Source: Hyperoplus lanceolatus (lineage: Eukaryota; Chordata; Actinopteri; Uranoscopiformes; Ammodytidae). From it: 64,000 nucleotides of DNA. The notes below the pieces were generated by a model. The model was not told the origin of the DNA. It saw only the letters and a list, made by a program, of their open reading frames with translations, and did not search any database. Location: assembly GCA_026929865.2 (NCBI GenBank), contig CM049414.1, positions 22,756,001-22,820,000 of the forward strand. The letters are read 5' to 3'. Position numbers and translations under genes: made by a program. Positions 1 through 12,535 of this stretch are shown here, one piece after another (position 1 is the first letter of the stretch; every line of letters starts with the position of its first letter).

Positions 1-113
1 CCTGCAATCCCTCTCCCCTCGCCCCTGACTGAAATCAAATTATTTTGAAATTCTTAATAGGGGCAAGAAAAATATGGTAATATCAAGCTGTGTAGATTGT
101 GAGAGGCGAAAAG

Positions 114-134
114 AAGGGGGGGGGGGGGGGGGGG
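114..134 (+). repeat. Poly-G run
   Basis: About twenty consecutive G residues in otherwise AT-rich DNA. Such runs are unstable and prone to sequencing error. Confidence 0.9.
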
Positions 135-258
135 CTTTACTGCGACAAAAAGATCAAATGGTTGGTTATTAAGATATGTATATTAATACTTTGGCCTGGT
201 CCTTGTATACTCTTACAAATTAATATTTGTTTTTATTTTCCACTTTTGTTCAAGAAAG

Positions 259-361
259 TTAAAGCAGAAGTAAGCAATATATTGTGTATCAATACACATG
301 TTACATCGCTCTATATTCATACATCAATTACTTATACAGCATGTGTGGTTCACAGGTCTCT
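259..361 (+). mobile_element. Left part of TTAA-type miniature element (family F5)
   Basis: Begins with TTAAAG and matches the left part of the element at 19745-20111, including the shared stretch about Cs, Ts and 'ctctatattcataca', the run of 'cacaggtctc', and the spacing between them. The right half is missing; a different repeat begins at about 363. No coding potential. Confidence 0.55.
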
Positions 362-362
362 A

Positions 363-720
363 AGGCCCCTTTTCCACTAAAGGGTTCCAGTTCCGGGTCG
401 GTGCTATAGCTGGTTCGCAGCTGGTTTAACTTGGGAAACTATTGAGAACCAGGCCATCCTCCATCGCCAAGAGAGTGTGACGCGTCATGACGTCTTTGTA
501 AATCTAGCTCTAGCTTTAAGCACAACAGCACGTGGGTCGCTTTGCTTTTTTTTGCACCAAACACGACCTATCCATTGTATTTTCACTGGTCGATTTGATC
601 GCTACGTTTGGTAACGGCGGGCATGAGGTTTTAGTTACCTTCTCAATACCATATCTATCTAAACCCAGTCATATATACAGTACAACTCTATAGTTGGACG
701 AGGAAGGATGGGACCTGTGT
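363..720. mobile_element. Fragment of a DNA-transposon-like repeat with a GGCCCCTTTTCCACT end
   Basis: The block starts with GGCCCCTTTTCCACTAAAGG followed by a GC-richer stretch (CCAGTTCCGGGTCGGTGC). This resembles the end of a common fish non-autonomous DNA transposon. I see no matching opposite end, so it is probably truncated, and the right limit is approximate. The family is from memory only. Confidence 0.35.
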
Positions 721-2230
721 CCTTTAATCCTGTTTGAGCCGTGAAAAGCCCCAACAAGAAATTTACGCTTGAATTGCCGACGGGACACATATCATCTTCA
801 GTTTATGTCAGATTCTTGTTAAGCTTTTATATATTTCTTTTCAGCTCTCTGAATTCTTCTTATGTTATGCTATATATCTGACTGACTGGCATTTTCCTGG
901 CAAAGATCAAATGTAATGTTCCCCTAAATTCAGGATTTTGACACCTGGGTGTGTGAGCCAATGTCGAGTTGAGGGAACATTAATATTGGCCTGTAAAATC
1001 CTTCTACAATCAACAGCCTTCAGCCATGATGTTTGAGCAGAAACGTTCAATAAATATTAAAATTAATTATTATGAGATTTTTTGTTTATTCGACTAAAAA
1101 CAGGGGATTCTTACATCCCAAGCAATGGGTTTAGAAGTTCAACCGAGTTGCTGGAAGTGACAATGTTTTGAATAGGTGTCTCTGTGAAAACTGGCATCTC
1201 TACGAAGCTTTTTAAAGTGTCAACCGCAAGTCGGAGCCTAGAGGTCCCTGATAATTCAACAAGAGTGTTCTGGAACTCCCCTTTACTTACTTCTTTCTTA
1301 CATTGGTAAAAATTGTCCTGAAGCTAGTTTTGTGGAAGTATTTTACATTTCTAGGCCGTGAAAGCGAGCAAGCACATCCAGTAGCAGTGGAACACATTGA
1401 CAGTGAACAAAACCTGAGATGTGAATTTACTTTTATTTGAGGGACCTGGGTAATCAATTTTATCCTTCATTTAAGCATACAGTAATCCTATGAAATGTAT
1501 AGTGGAACATAATATGACGTCTCAAAAATGATATTATTGAACATAGCCCACAGGGGAAAATTGACAAAAAGTATATATATTCAATATGTTCTGTTTATCT
1601 TGTTTTATTTTGAAACATTATGATTTGTCACTTCAGAATTTAAAATCAGCCAAATACGGTTAATACAAATGTTCTAATTAGAATCTTTAAGAGTTCCAGT
1701 TCCACTCTCAGTGTCTGATTTGAAAAGATAAATAGTTTTTTTCCCTCTCTTTCTCTGGAGTGAGTAGCTTGGAGGCACGTTCTATATATGATGAACCGTA
1801 ATGTTCTTGGGAGAGGCTTTCGCACATTCCTAGAATGTAAGTGGCGAACCGTGATTACCGAGTCATTGAAAAATGTAGGAGGAATAAATCCCGCTTTGCT
1901 CTGTGTGCAAAGCCCCGAGTGCCTTTCTCATCAGTTTTATTGAGCTCCACTCTGCGGGGAGACAACTCTATATGGGAGTGTACAAAATCAGCATTGACAA
2001 TGAACTGGAGACGGTAATGAAAGAACAAAAGAAAATGGCACAAGATTCATTTTCCTATCGGAGCCCTGAAACATTGACTAAACCCGAGTGAGTGCCACTT
2101 CACATAGAGAGTAGATTAGGCAGGCTTCCTTCAGCATGTCTGCACAGCTAGCCGTAAGCACAGCTCCTTGGCAGTGGTGGGCTGCTTATATATAAGCTTT
2201 GTTTCAATGGCTTTCCCCATGTGACTGACT
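721..2230. other. No recognisable feature
   Basis: AT-rich unique-looking sequence. The short open frames around 1855-2091 overlap on both strands and have no recognisable domain, so I do not call a gene. Confidence 0.5.
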
Positions 2231-2234
2231 CACT

Positions 2235-2257
2235 GGTGTGTGTGTGTGTGTGTGTGT
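2235..2257 (+). repeat. (TG)n microsatellite, short
   Basis: Uninterrupted TG dinucleotides, about 11 units. Confidence 0.9.
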
Positions 2258-2389
2258 CCTAAGGCTTGAGCTGTCCCCTTCGTCTTATATTGTGTTTTAA
2301 TTGGGTATGCAAGTATTCTTATAGGTGTGCGTGCGACAGACGTGTATGCAAATTCTTGACAGTATGTGCTTTTAAAATAAGTGTGTCTT

Positions 2390-2500
<111 letters not shown>

Positions 2501-2636
2501 CACCAGCAGGAAAGCACACACTCAACTACTCTGCACCTGCAGCATTTGCCACCTACCTGCTGTGCTCACAGCTCGGCTGCCGGTAATTCATCATCACGGC
2601 CTACGTTCTGCCATCACATCCAATTATTAGGCGATT

Positions 2637-2639
<3 letters not shown>

Positions 2640-2688
<49 letters not shown>

Positions 2689-2730
2689 CACACGCACACC
2701 GGCACACACACACACACACACACACACACG
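2640..2730 (+). repeat. (CA)n microsatellite, interrupted
   Basis: CA array with CG and GG interruptions at about 2682-2703. It lies about 140 bp after a GT array, so the two arrays form an imperfect inverted pair. Confidence 0.95.
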
Positions 2731-2744
2731 CATCATGCCTGCGA

Positions 2745-3732
2745 GACATGGAGGTAGTTTCGGGGAGAACCACTTTCTGTGTTTCTGTCAATCCCACTAA
2801 CACTTATCAAAGAGGAGATTTTTCAAAACTTTTATGAATGACTAAATAAGTGGACGGAGAACTAATGGTATTCAAATGAACCGAGGAGAGAGAGTGCCAT
2901 CGAAAATGTCTCCATTTTGGTTTCTAACTTACGAGAACACAACATATGTGATCTATCTATCTATCTATCTATCATATTAGTGGCCAATTGAGCAACAAGT
3001 GAGAATAGGAGCAACTTCAATGTATCTTTCTTTATGCCACACATTTAAAATTCAATTGTCCAATCATAGCTCTAGAAACCGTAGTCAGGGCAGTTCTGTC
3101 AAATTGTTCTTGACAGGGTTAATATTTGGAGAAAAACTAGGTATATAAAAAGTTTGAAGGGTACAATTTGTTTTTGCATACTGTATTTCTCTTCGAAAAG
3201 GTAGTCTTGCTTCCACGGTCAAGTGCCAATTTATTTACCGCAAACATTATTTTGTGGGAGTGCAGGTTACACAACAAAATAAGGATTGACACATGGAACT
3301 GTGTGGGAGGCGGTTTGTCCCGGATACTTCTACTACAATGTGAGTGCCCTCTGTCCTGCTCCTCATTACATTTGGGGGATTTTTTACTAAGCCAAAACAC
3401 ATTGCTTAATGTTGTAGAGTTCTTGTTTACATAACAGTCTGCCATAAACATTTAAAAGACAGTTTTCATCACACTAGTAGATCTCATGTCTATTGGCAAG
3501 CTGTTGTGGTAGCTTCGGTTGATTGAACTTGGGAGCAACAGTTGTAATTTCTGATTTTTTTTTATAGAAATGAGAAGGCACTTTTGTCTACTGTCTGTTT
3601 GCAATCTCCATCCCATTATTTCAACCGTTCATGTCAATGTAAAATGGTAAATGCTTACAGACTTCAAGACGTGACTTAACCGCATCTGTGCTACTGTTTT
3701 GTCACTTAAATCCAACTTGTCATCACAAAGTG
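2745..3732. other. No recognisable gene; short (CTAT)n at 2952-2973
   Basis: Unique-looking AT-rich DNA with a minor CTAT repeat. The overlapping open frames at 3137-3451 show no conserved motif. Confidence 0.5.
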
Positions 3733-4423
3733 TTTGGGGTCCGTGTATAAAGTGTTATTTTGTTTTAAGGGCTGAGTCCAAAGTGACAGAAAGGAATATA
3801 CCGCTCGTAATTTCGTTTTACCGTTTTCCAGCTGGAATGTAGAAATGAAAATTCCATCCGAATTTTCCTTTCTTGTTTATTGGTACAAAACGAAAAACGA
3901 ATATGACAGAACAAGGAAATGGGTGAACGGAGGGTTTTGTTACTTTGTATTAAGAGCTTAGTCCCAATTATATGAAAACAAATAAACGAGCCTCATTGGC
4001 TGTGCCACTGAGAGCTTCCTGCTTCTGTATTTCCAGCGTAAAAGTAGCCTTTATAATAGGATCATAGCATACACTGACCCATAGCCTATGCCCTATTGAG
4101 CACAATCTGTAAAATGTATAGCCTACATGTTCGAATAAAATAATAGGCCACATATTTTTTTCATGTAAGAACACGTTCTCACTCCCAACCACTCAACATT
4201 TCTCCCCAACTCGTCCTCATTGACGCATGGTCATTGTCCCTTTGAGTCACTTTTCGACGTGCAATAATATAGCCTACCTCTATAGCCAGTACTTTGGCAA
4301 GGCATGTGCCAAGTGTGCCACCGCACAGGCAAGGACGGATTAACATGTCCACGGGCCCTGGACACAAACCAGCCATGGACCCCTACCAACACGCAATCAC
4401 ACACATTATAATGCAGCGCACAG

Positions 4424-4491
<68 letters not shown>

Positions 4492-5815
4492 CACTCTCTT
4501 TGCGTCGGAGCCTACACTCAAAGCCCCGTCTGAGAACACAGTGTTTCACGCCCGGTGAAACACGCACACACCTGCCGCCCCAATGGCTTTTTTTCCATGG
4601 GAAATTATGAATTTTACCTAGCAATGGCAAGACCACAGGTCTGTTTTTATAATATTGTTAGTTAGAAATATGCATTAGGCTATGATCGCCCGATCAGCGT
4701 TGGGTCAATCAACTCTGAGCGTGTTCACTCTGGGTTGAGCGCGTGCGTAAAAGCCATAGTTAATGGATCGCTGATAACATGATTCACCATAGAAACAGAA
4801 GAAACAAATGCTTGATCCTAAAACACTCCTGTTAATAAAACAAAGAATGATATATGCCTATACAACTAGGTGTATTAATCTGAATGTAGAGCATGTTCGC
4901 GATGTGTAAGGTGGCCGCCTATATGAACGACAAGAGGGCTGAGAACTAGGCTACTGATCAGATAAATTATCAGAGATTTCTATGGAGTGATTTTGCTTTA
5001 AACTGTACAGGGACGTGTTGTGACAGACAGTGTCTCTTTCTGCAGCTTAAAGTGAAAACAAACTCAGAGTAGGTCTAACCATCTATCCAGGAGGTTATAG
5101 TCACGGCGTATGTTGCGGCTTTGGCGAGGTGTTCACCCCTGTTGCTATGGACGCTATTAAAGCTAAACGTGACGTTTAAAAAATAAAAAATAAAATCAGG
5201 AAAAAATCATATTCACATGAAAAAATGAACAATTTTCCGACCTTTTATTATAGGCTATGTCCAACCACGCATTTTATTTAGAGGTTGATTATAGCCTATT
5301 TAGGCTTATTATGTGCTGCTTTCTGAGTTCCCTACTTTCTTATTGCAAGCATTGATCACAATCTGAAGATAAATGTATCAGTTTTCGATCCTTTTATAAA
5401 GGTTACTTTTACGCTGGAAATACAGAAGAAGGCTCAGTGGCACAACTGACGGAGCGCTGCAACCAATCAGGAGAAGTCCGCCCACAGACGGAAAAGCCAA
5501 TGAGGCTCGTTTATTTGTTTTACTGTCAGAATTGAATGTAGGAAATAAAACCTCTCCGTTCTTCCGTTTCCTTTCTGTCACTTTGGACTCAGCTCTTAAT
5601 ACAAAGTAACAAAACCCTCCGTTCACCCATTTCCTTGTTCTGTCATATTCGTTTTTCGTTTTGTACCAATAAACAAGAAAGGAAAATTCGGATGGAATTT
5701 TCGTTTCTGCATTCCAGCTGGAAAACGGTAAAACGAAATTACGAGCGGTATATTCCTTTCTGTCACTTTGGACTCAGCCCTTAATACAAAATAACACTTT
5801 ACACACGGACCGTTT
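3733..5815. mobile_element. Large inverted-repeat DNA element, non-coding
   Basis: The left arm (about 3733-4066) and right arm (about 5386-5815) are reverse complements over hundreds of bases. Shared landmarks include GGTCCGTGT, AAAGTGTTATTTTG, the pair CGGAGGGTTTTGTTACTTTG, and CTGTATTTCCAGCGTAAAAG. The right arm is about 90 bp longer because it keeps a segment around 5430-5600 that is missing on the left. The interior of about 1.3 kb has no recognisable transposase and carries a GA tract. The length of the arms suggests a foldback or long-TIR DNA transposon derivative. Superfamily unknown. Confidence 0.65.
4426..4493 (+). repeat. (GA)n microsatellite
   Basis: About 30 GA units with one AAAGAG interruption near the right end. 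It lies inside the interior of the long inverted-repeat element. Confidence 0.95.
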
Positions 5816-6145
5816 GGACAGGGTACTATCGTATAATTCCTTTTTTCATTGATATCAAAAATTAAAAAACGGAAAACTTCTGTTGGTTTCAAACCAATAA
5901 CGGACTGAATTGTTTTTTTTGTCTGAATCGAAAAACGAACAGAACTGCCCAATGTGCTCCGTTTTTCGTTTTTGCCGATACCTTTGATCCATTTTCGATT
6001 TGAATTGAAGAAGGAAATGACAGCCAGCTGATTCCTTTTTTGATTTTGTGCTCAAAACGAAAAACGAAGTCACGTGGTGTATTCACTGATTGACAAAACG
6101 TCATTTTGACAACAAATATTCCCCATAATCGCGGACTCTCACCTT
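5816..6145. mobile_element. Repeat segment rich in CGTTTTTCGTTTT motifs, ending in CCTTTAA
   Basis: This continues outward from the right arm of the inverted-repeat element. CGTTTTTCGTTTT-like motifs recur near 5650, 5930, 5960 and 6055. The last 65 bp (TTTTGACAAC ... ATTC ... GACTC ... CACCTTTAA) look like the right end of miniature family F1, whose better copies lie at 12859-13174 and 52592-52827. It may be an F1 relic invaded or joined by the larger element. Confidence 0.45.
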
Positions 6146-6154
6146 TAAATAAAC

Positions 6155-6185
6155 TTAAAATTCAATTCAATTCAATTCAATTCAG
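6155..6185 (-). repeat. (AATTC)n pentanucleotide, probable retroelement tail
   Basis: Four to five tandem ATTCA units followed by AGTTTATTT. Read on the minus strand this is AAATAAACTGAATTGAATT, the usual ending of several fish LINE and SINE families. Confidence 0.7.
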
Positions 6186-6540
6186 TTTATTTAAGGAGAC
6201 AGTGCAAATTAATAAAACATGGGTTAAAAATGCCAGAATAAGCCAAAGGGCTATTTTTCATCTGTAGTCCCCTGACATCGATGTTAAAAAATACTATTAA
6301 AAAAGATAAAAAAAACAACAACAACATAAACAGGACGGAACCCCACTGAACAAACAGAACTGACCAACTAAGGTAAAACAACAGACCACAAAACACCACA
6401 AGTGAACAAAAAAAAATTAAATAAATACATAGTGTGTTGACCACATTCACAACAAATGATCTTAGTGCTGACATGTATATGTATTGATCAACCATTGTTT
6501 TAACTGCTCAGAAAACGATTTGTATGTACATCTCCAGCCA
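6186..6540 (-). mobile_element. Probable LINE 3' untranslated fragment
   Basis: AT-rich sequence directly upstream (minus-strand sense) of the GAATT-type tail at 6155-6185. The open frame here encodes only a Leu/Phe/Val-rich stretch with no reverse transcriptase motif. Called from the tail and its position only; left boundary of the element body is uncertain. Confidence 0.35.
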
Positions 6541-6549
6541 CGAGCACAC

Positions 6550-7124
6550 ACCGAACCTTTACCCTGAAGGACTTCTGCTGCATCAGCCAATGATGTTCAT
6601 GCTGCAGTTCCCTTGAATCACTCAGCCATTCAAATGGTTTTCTTTGAAAAATCATGAGTCAGTGCGCTCCCATACATATGATTCTGCAATTATGCTTTAT
6701 GTGTGTGCATTTAAATTTAAAATGTTTTCATATGCAAACAGGCATACAGTCATATCCTCTTTTTATGCATTTTTATGTATTCATGTAATCCTTTTATTTC
6801 AGGACATTGGTTAAGGTTCCTCGATGCCAGTTGGTCGATGTTTTTAAAACAAAGCATGCATTCAATAAAGCAACAGCATGTAAGCTACGTCTGAATCATT
6901 TATACAGCATAAAACCTATAAAAATTCAGTTTTATGTACTTTTGTATGCACATGATACAAAGGGTGAAGTCTCATGTATTGTGTATTGTATTGTGAGATT
7001 GTAAAAATTTGAACATGTTTTTTCTTTCAAAGTAGCGCATATAATCTCACAAACTTTAAGCCTTAAACTTTCTGTCAAAAGGGACATTGTGTCTGTAGTT
7101 ACGTCTGTATGGTTTGCACACCCC

Positions 7125-7125
<1 letters not shown>
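6550..7125. other. No recognisable feature
   Basis: AT-rich unique-looking sequence without a supported gene or repeat. Confidence 0.5.

Positions 7126-7217
<92 letters not shown>
7126..7217 (+). repeat. (CA)n microsatellite
   Basis: About 45 uninterrupted CA units. Confidence 0.97.
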
Positions 7218-7221
<4 letters not shown>

Positions 7222-7563
7222 GCTGGACAGTATTGTACATGAACCCAGACACTCAAAGGACCAGATCATCCATCATCCATTGACAGCGTATTCACTGTGT
7301 GTGACTCAAGGCGTCTCCACACTCGGCTGGTCAAGGAGCGATTAGTTAAAGCCACTGATGAAAGACATTGGGTGTCATGTTAGGATTACAGCACCGCTAA
7401 CATCTGATGCCCAAGACATCTTCACAGGAAAACGGATCGGTTTTGTCTCAATTTCTTACAATTTTGTAGAAGTTTACTGTACATCATACATATTGTGAAT
7501 AATATTCTTTATATTGAACATCTGTATGTATTAGTTTTCTTGTTTTTATCCTTTGTACTTATT

Positions 7564-7577
7564 AGATAGATAGATAC

Positions 7578-7650
<73 letters not shown>

Positions 7651-7661
7651 CAGACAGACAA
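7564..7661 (+). repeat. (GATA)n then (GACA)n microsatellite
   Basis: GATA units with one GATACATA interruption, changing to about three GACA units at the right edge (7651-7661). The facing array at 8258-8390 shows the mirror order. Confidence 0.95.
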
Positions 7662-7683
7662 GCTGGATCTCGATTCAGGGGTT

Positions 7684-8214
7684 GCAGCCTACGAAGGCTG
7701 CATTTGAAGACCGATTGCGTCATAGCGGCGCGCAAAGGCTTGTTCCATTTGCAACGATTTACAAGGCTCCGTCATATGCAGCCGAGAAATGCAGCCTTCG
7801 TTTCACGGTTTTGAAGGCTGCGACAGATGGATCCTTCGCGGCCCAACATATCCCAAGATTCATTGCGTTTTTTTCAGAAATGGCATAAAATAAAATAAAA
7901 AATAACAAAACAGCAACGTGTTGCTCCATCTTCTTAACTTTTATCTTAATTTCTTTTTTTCTTGTACTTTTTTTTCTTTTCGTCTGGTAGGCAACTTCTT
8001 TTTCTTTTTTCCTCCGTTGACAGGGCTGTCTCCGTTGGAAGCAATCAGGGTTGCTAGGCAGCACAGGAAAAGCGAGTCGTCACGCAAGGTAACGGCTTGT
8101 TACGCAAACCGGAAATGCTCGTAAACGGAGACCTGCGGAGACTGTCTCGTTTAACAACGCTCGTTCAGCCCTGGTTCGGCCTTCGAATCGGCCTTCATAG
8201 GCTATAGCCTTCAT
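7684..8214. mobile_element. Palindromic element inside a GATA/GACA array
   Basis: The left end carries GCAGCCTACGAAGGCTGCA then GAAGACCGA. The right end, reverse complemented, carries TAGCCTATGAAGGC then GAAGGCCGA, so the ends form an imperfect inverted repeat of about 30 bp. The interior is AT-rich with a T/C tract at 7930-8010 and no coding sequence. It resembles a MITE; superfamily not assigned. Boundaries are approximate. Confidence 0.5.
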
Positions 8215-8257
8215 AGACCGCGTAGACCGCGTCCGTCTACGGATTGAGATATAGCAA

Positions 8258-8282
8258 CTGACAGACAGACAGACAGACAGAC

Positions 8283-8338
<56 letters not shown>

Positions 8339-8339
8339 G

Positions 8340-8389
<50 letters not shown>

Positions 8390-8390
8390 C
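8258..8390 (+). repeat. (GACA)n then (GATA)n microsatellite
   Basis: About five GACA units followed by about 27 GATA units, with one GATG variant at 8337-8340. Confidence 0.95.
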
Positions 8391-8429
8391 AACACACATT
8401 CCCTCAGATTGCTTACATACTTAAAAAGA

Positions 8430-8557
8430 TAAATTACAATAAACAAATACTATAAAAGTTATTGCACCGTGGGTCGGACAGAAACATATTTTTCGATTCC
8501 TCTGTATCGTCTGGCACATATCGAAGAAATTGATAATAAAGTTGACTTGACTTGACC
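8430..8557 (+). mobile_element. RTE/Rex3-type LINE 3' tail
   Basis: Ends in AATAAAGTTGACTTGACTTG, a short tandem TTGAC tail after an AATAAA-like signal, as in 3' ends of RTE/Rex3-type fish LINEs. Only the 3' terminus is present, which is normal for 5'-truncated insertions. Family inferred from the tail form alone. Confidence 0.5.
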
Positions 8558-8559
8558 AA

Positions 8560-9245
8560 TACAGGGTCTGTCTTGGCCAGGTCTCCATGGGACTTAACCT
8601 TGTTAATTAGTTTTTTATTTATTTTTTGCAACAGCTGCTTGGATGCATGGGCTTTGTTTACTGAGAAAACATGCAATAGACTGAGTAGATGTAAATTCTT
8701 CAACGCACTGAAGATGGTTCCCCCTCTAGGTCAGCTGTGATCACAGGCTGTTCACTTCTCCCCATGCGATCAAATGAAGAAGGATCGTCTGTTTGCAAAA
8801 ATACTACAGATGCTAAAATAGATTTAAAAAACAACCTCAAATGTATAATCCCTGATGTTTACACATTCAATCTGAAACTGTCCTCTGCCGTAAATGCTTT
8901 TTGAAACACACTAGATTTTTCCTCCTTTTCGTTGGAATCATCAAAGGCTCAAAGGAGGTGAGTTCTGTATATATGAATGAAGATTAGCTTGAAGAGGGAC
9001 GTGAGAGATTTTTAAAAGATGCTGTTGTGTCCCTTCGGGCAACGTGTATCTACTGCTCTGCCAGCTGTTGTGTGTATGCGTCAACTGGTTTGTGAAATTT
9101 GGTTCAACATGGTTTAATAATGCATCAAACTGGTCTCCTGACAACCTAAAGGTATCAGTGTTGATACCAGAGAGATCTGACTACATAATTCTCCTCAGAA
9201 GTTTTGCAGCTTTTCAATCCTAACACACATTTTTTTACATAAAAT
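8560..9245. other. No recognisable feature
   Basis: Unique-looking sequence. The open frames near 8434-8740 overlap on opposite strands and have no recognisable motif. Confidence 0.5.
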
Positions 9246-9505
9246 GTAAAAGGTGCTCAGAAGAACTTTCAGTTTGTGTTCAATCTTGCAACCCCTTTGG
9301 ACAAAAGCGCCAGTGTTTTTTACTACACCAGCTGTTGATCCTGGGTGAACTTACCCATGACAAAGGCATTAAGACTATAAAAAAACAATATAAAAATAGC
9401 ATTCTTTGCACTGATGGTTTCGTTTGCTGTTACATGTTATTTATGATCATCGGAGGAAAAAATTACTATTTAAAAAAAAATAAAAAGTTTCTGGTTGTAC
9501 CTTTA
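9246..9505. mobile_element. TTAA-type miniature element, family F3
   Basis: The left end AAAAGGTGCTCAGAAGAACT matches, as reverse complement, the right end of the copy at 34823-35075. The right end is GTACCTTTAA. Shared interior words include CCCCTTTGGACAAAAGCG and TGATCATC. Other partial copies lie at about 25555-25640 and 57362-57500. No coding sequence, about 260 bp. Confidence 0.6.
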
Positions 9506-9509
9506 AGGA

Positions 9510-10080
9510 AACCAAATAAAAAACAGATAAATAAACACATCAAAGTCAGTGCGATTCTCATACAGATTGAATGAGTAAGAAATTGTGAATACGTAGTTTT
9601 CAATATAGTAAATTGATATTTTAAAGACGATCAAGTGATCAAGCAGCCCGGACTTGTGATTTTTGAAATCCATGTTAAATCAAGTGTGAAATGGTATTGG
9701 ACCGACTGGGAAGGGCTTTGGGAAAAGCTGATGAAATAGCACGACAGTGAGGTGAAGGTCACGTTGGATAATGATTATAAAAGGTTGACCGTTGTGATCA
9801 GCATGTTCTTTATAATCTGTATTGTAACCATGCAGGTGTGCCTCTGATAACAGTACAACCCCTTCCCTGAACTCGTGTCCCTGTTTGTACGGTGGTAATC
9901 CAAACTTCAAATTGAATTATGAATAATTAATCGCACTGTGCAACACTTTAAGGATGATTGTCACAATTTAAAATATTTAAGAAAAAGGAAATAAATCAGA
10001 TTTGTGGGCACAGCCACCACCAAACGACCCTTATAATTGCTTAAAAGTGAACGTACACTTGTGGTTAGCAATGCTTTAAA
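9510..10080. other. No recognisable feature
   Basis: AT-rich unique-looking sequence without a supported gene. Confidence 0.45.
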
Positions 10081-10109
10081 GAAAGTTAAACTCCTAAGAA
10101 GCTAGAATA

Positions 10110-10335
10110 TGGTTCAAGGTCCCTGCGACATAACAATATGTAAGGTCCCAGTAACCTCTGACCTCCAAAATCTAATCAGTTCACTCTAGAGTCAAAGTTG
10201 ACATTCTGGCAAAGTTTGAAGAAAATCCCTCGAAGCGTTCATGAGATATTGTGTTCACAACAATGGATGTACGGACAGACAACCCAAAAACCTAATGCCT
10301 CAAGCCTTTGTCTGTTGTTGTGGCGGAGGGATGAA
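10110..10335 (+). mobile_element. Common dispersed fish repeat (CCAAAATCTAATCAGTTC type)
   Basis: Contains CCAAAATCTAATCAGTTC, AAGTTTGAAGAAAATCCCTC, then GCGTTCATGAGATAT and GGACAGACAACCC. I recognise this run of words as a very common dispersed repeat of teleost genomes. Its class is not certain, and neither are the exact ends. Confidence 0.5.
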
Positions 10336-10339
10336 CATA

Positions 10340-11456
<1,117 letters not shown>

Positions 11457-11607
11457 GGGATAGAAAGGCCACACTGTCATGAATACTAATAAGGGACAGG
11501 ATGAGGTGAAGCGGAGGGTCAGGAGAGGAATGGAAAATACTGTAGGAGAAAGACAAGAGGGAGGAGGGAAGAATGGAGGAGAGAACAGAGCTGTAGAGAA
11601 AAAGAGA

Positions 11608-11772
11608 ATTCTTTTTACATTTATTTTTTATTTAACCTTTATTTATACAGGTACTGAGAGGGGGGGGAGTTTCTCATTTGCAAAAGAGACCTGTTAGACA
11701 ACAACAGTACAACATTAAGATACAGACAGACAGGACATTTAATACAAAGCCAATAAATGATGCCTGGAATGA

Positions 11773-11864
<92 letters not shown>

Positions 11865-11880
11865 TAACACTAGGGGGAGC
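11608..11880 (-). mobile_element. Probable LINE 3' end carrying a CA array
   Basis: The sequence TTTATTTAACCTTTATTTAT followed by ACAGGT and then TCTCATTTGCAAAAGAGACC matches the minus-strand 3' end of a common fish LINE type. A CA array (11776-11862) sits inside or at the edge of it. No reverse transcriptase motif is left. Confidence 0.45.
11776..11862 (+). repeat. (CA)n microsatellite
   Basis: About 43 CA units. Confidence 0.97.
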
Positions 11881-12186
11881 TCTGAGTAGAACAGCATGAT
11901 GTTTGACCTGTGAAAGAGAGAGACCCGATGGGATAGTGTGTTTTGTTTTTGAAGCAGGATAATATCAGAAAAAGACTAAGGCCATATGTTAAACGTATTA
12001 ACTCCACATTTATTTTTACTTTAAAAAACAAACTCTCTTCTAGTCTCTCTCTCTTGGGTCGAAACTCAAGCTGTTAAAGTGAGGTTAGCATCGTTGCTAC
12101 GGTTAAAATAAACCAATGTTGACCATTGGGATGAAATATGAAGCAAACCGCAACATTTTTGCTGATGCGTTTTTTTGCTGATGGAT

Positions 12187-12535
12187 GTGATAACCTAGCC
12201 TGGCACCGCCCGCCTACCTACTTCTGCTCAATTTTCATTTCCCTTCAGTAATCAGTCTGGGGCTGCAGTATACTAGCTTTTCTCAGCCAGATTTCTGCCA
12301 GTCCAATCAGCAAACAAAGGGAGTGGCTTAGAAGCCGACGCATCACATATGTCACGACCAAACGTTATGCGATTGGTTGGCAGATCCAGAGGGGCACTGG
12401 GCAGATCCAATAGTTTTAAACTTCAACAGACACCGGCCTTCAAGTGAGTTTACATTTGCCAATTGAGCGATTCCAGACCTTCTGTACAAATGAAATGAAG
12501 TACGATGGTCTGGTAGCACCAGGCTAGTGATAACC
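12187..12535. mobile_element. TAGCCTGG element, copy 1, with perfect 9-bp target duplication
   Basis: The element runs from TAGCCTGG at 12196 to CCAGGCTA at 12526. It is flanked by GTGATAACC at 12187-12195 and again at 12527-12535, a perfect 9-bp duplication. Beyond about 11 bp the terminal inverted repeats are no longer alike. The interior matches copies 2 (30627-30982) and 3 (38275-38638) in the opposite orientation, sharing words such as CAGAAGGTCTGGAATCGCTC (reverse complemented here) and CGCATAACGTTTG. It has no open frame of note and is non-autonomous. A 9-bp duplication points to a Mutator-like source rather than hAT (8 bp), but the very short inverted repeat makes this uncertain. Confidence 0.7.

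Noticed and set aside
8080-8446. Open frames of Ser-Ile-Tyr-Leu repeats
   Set aside because: Translation of the GATA array in several frames.
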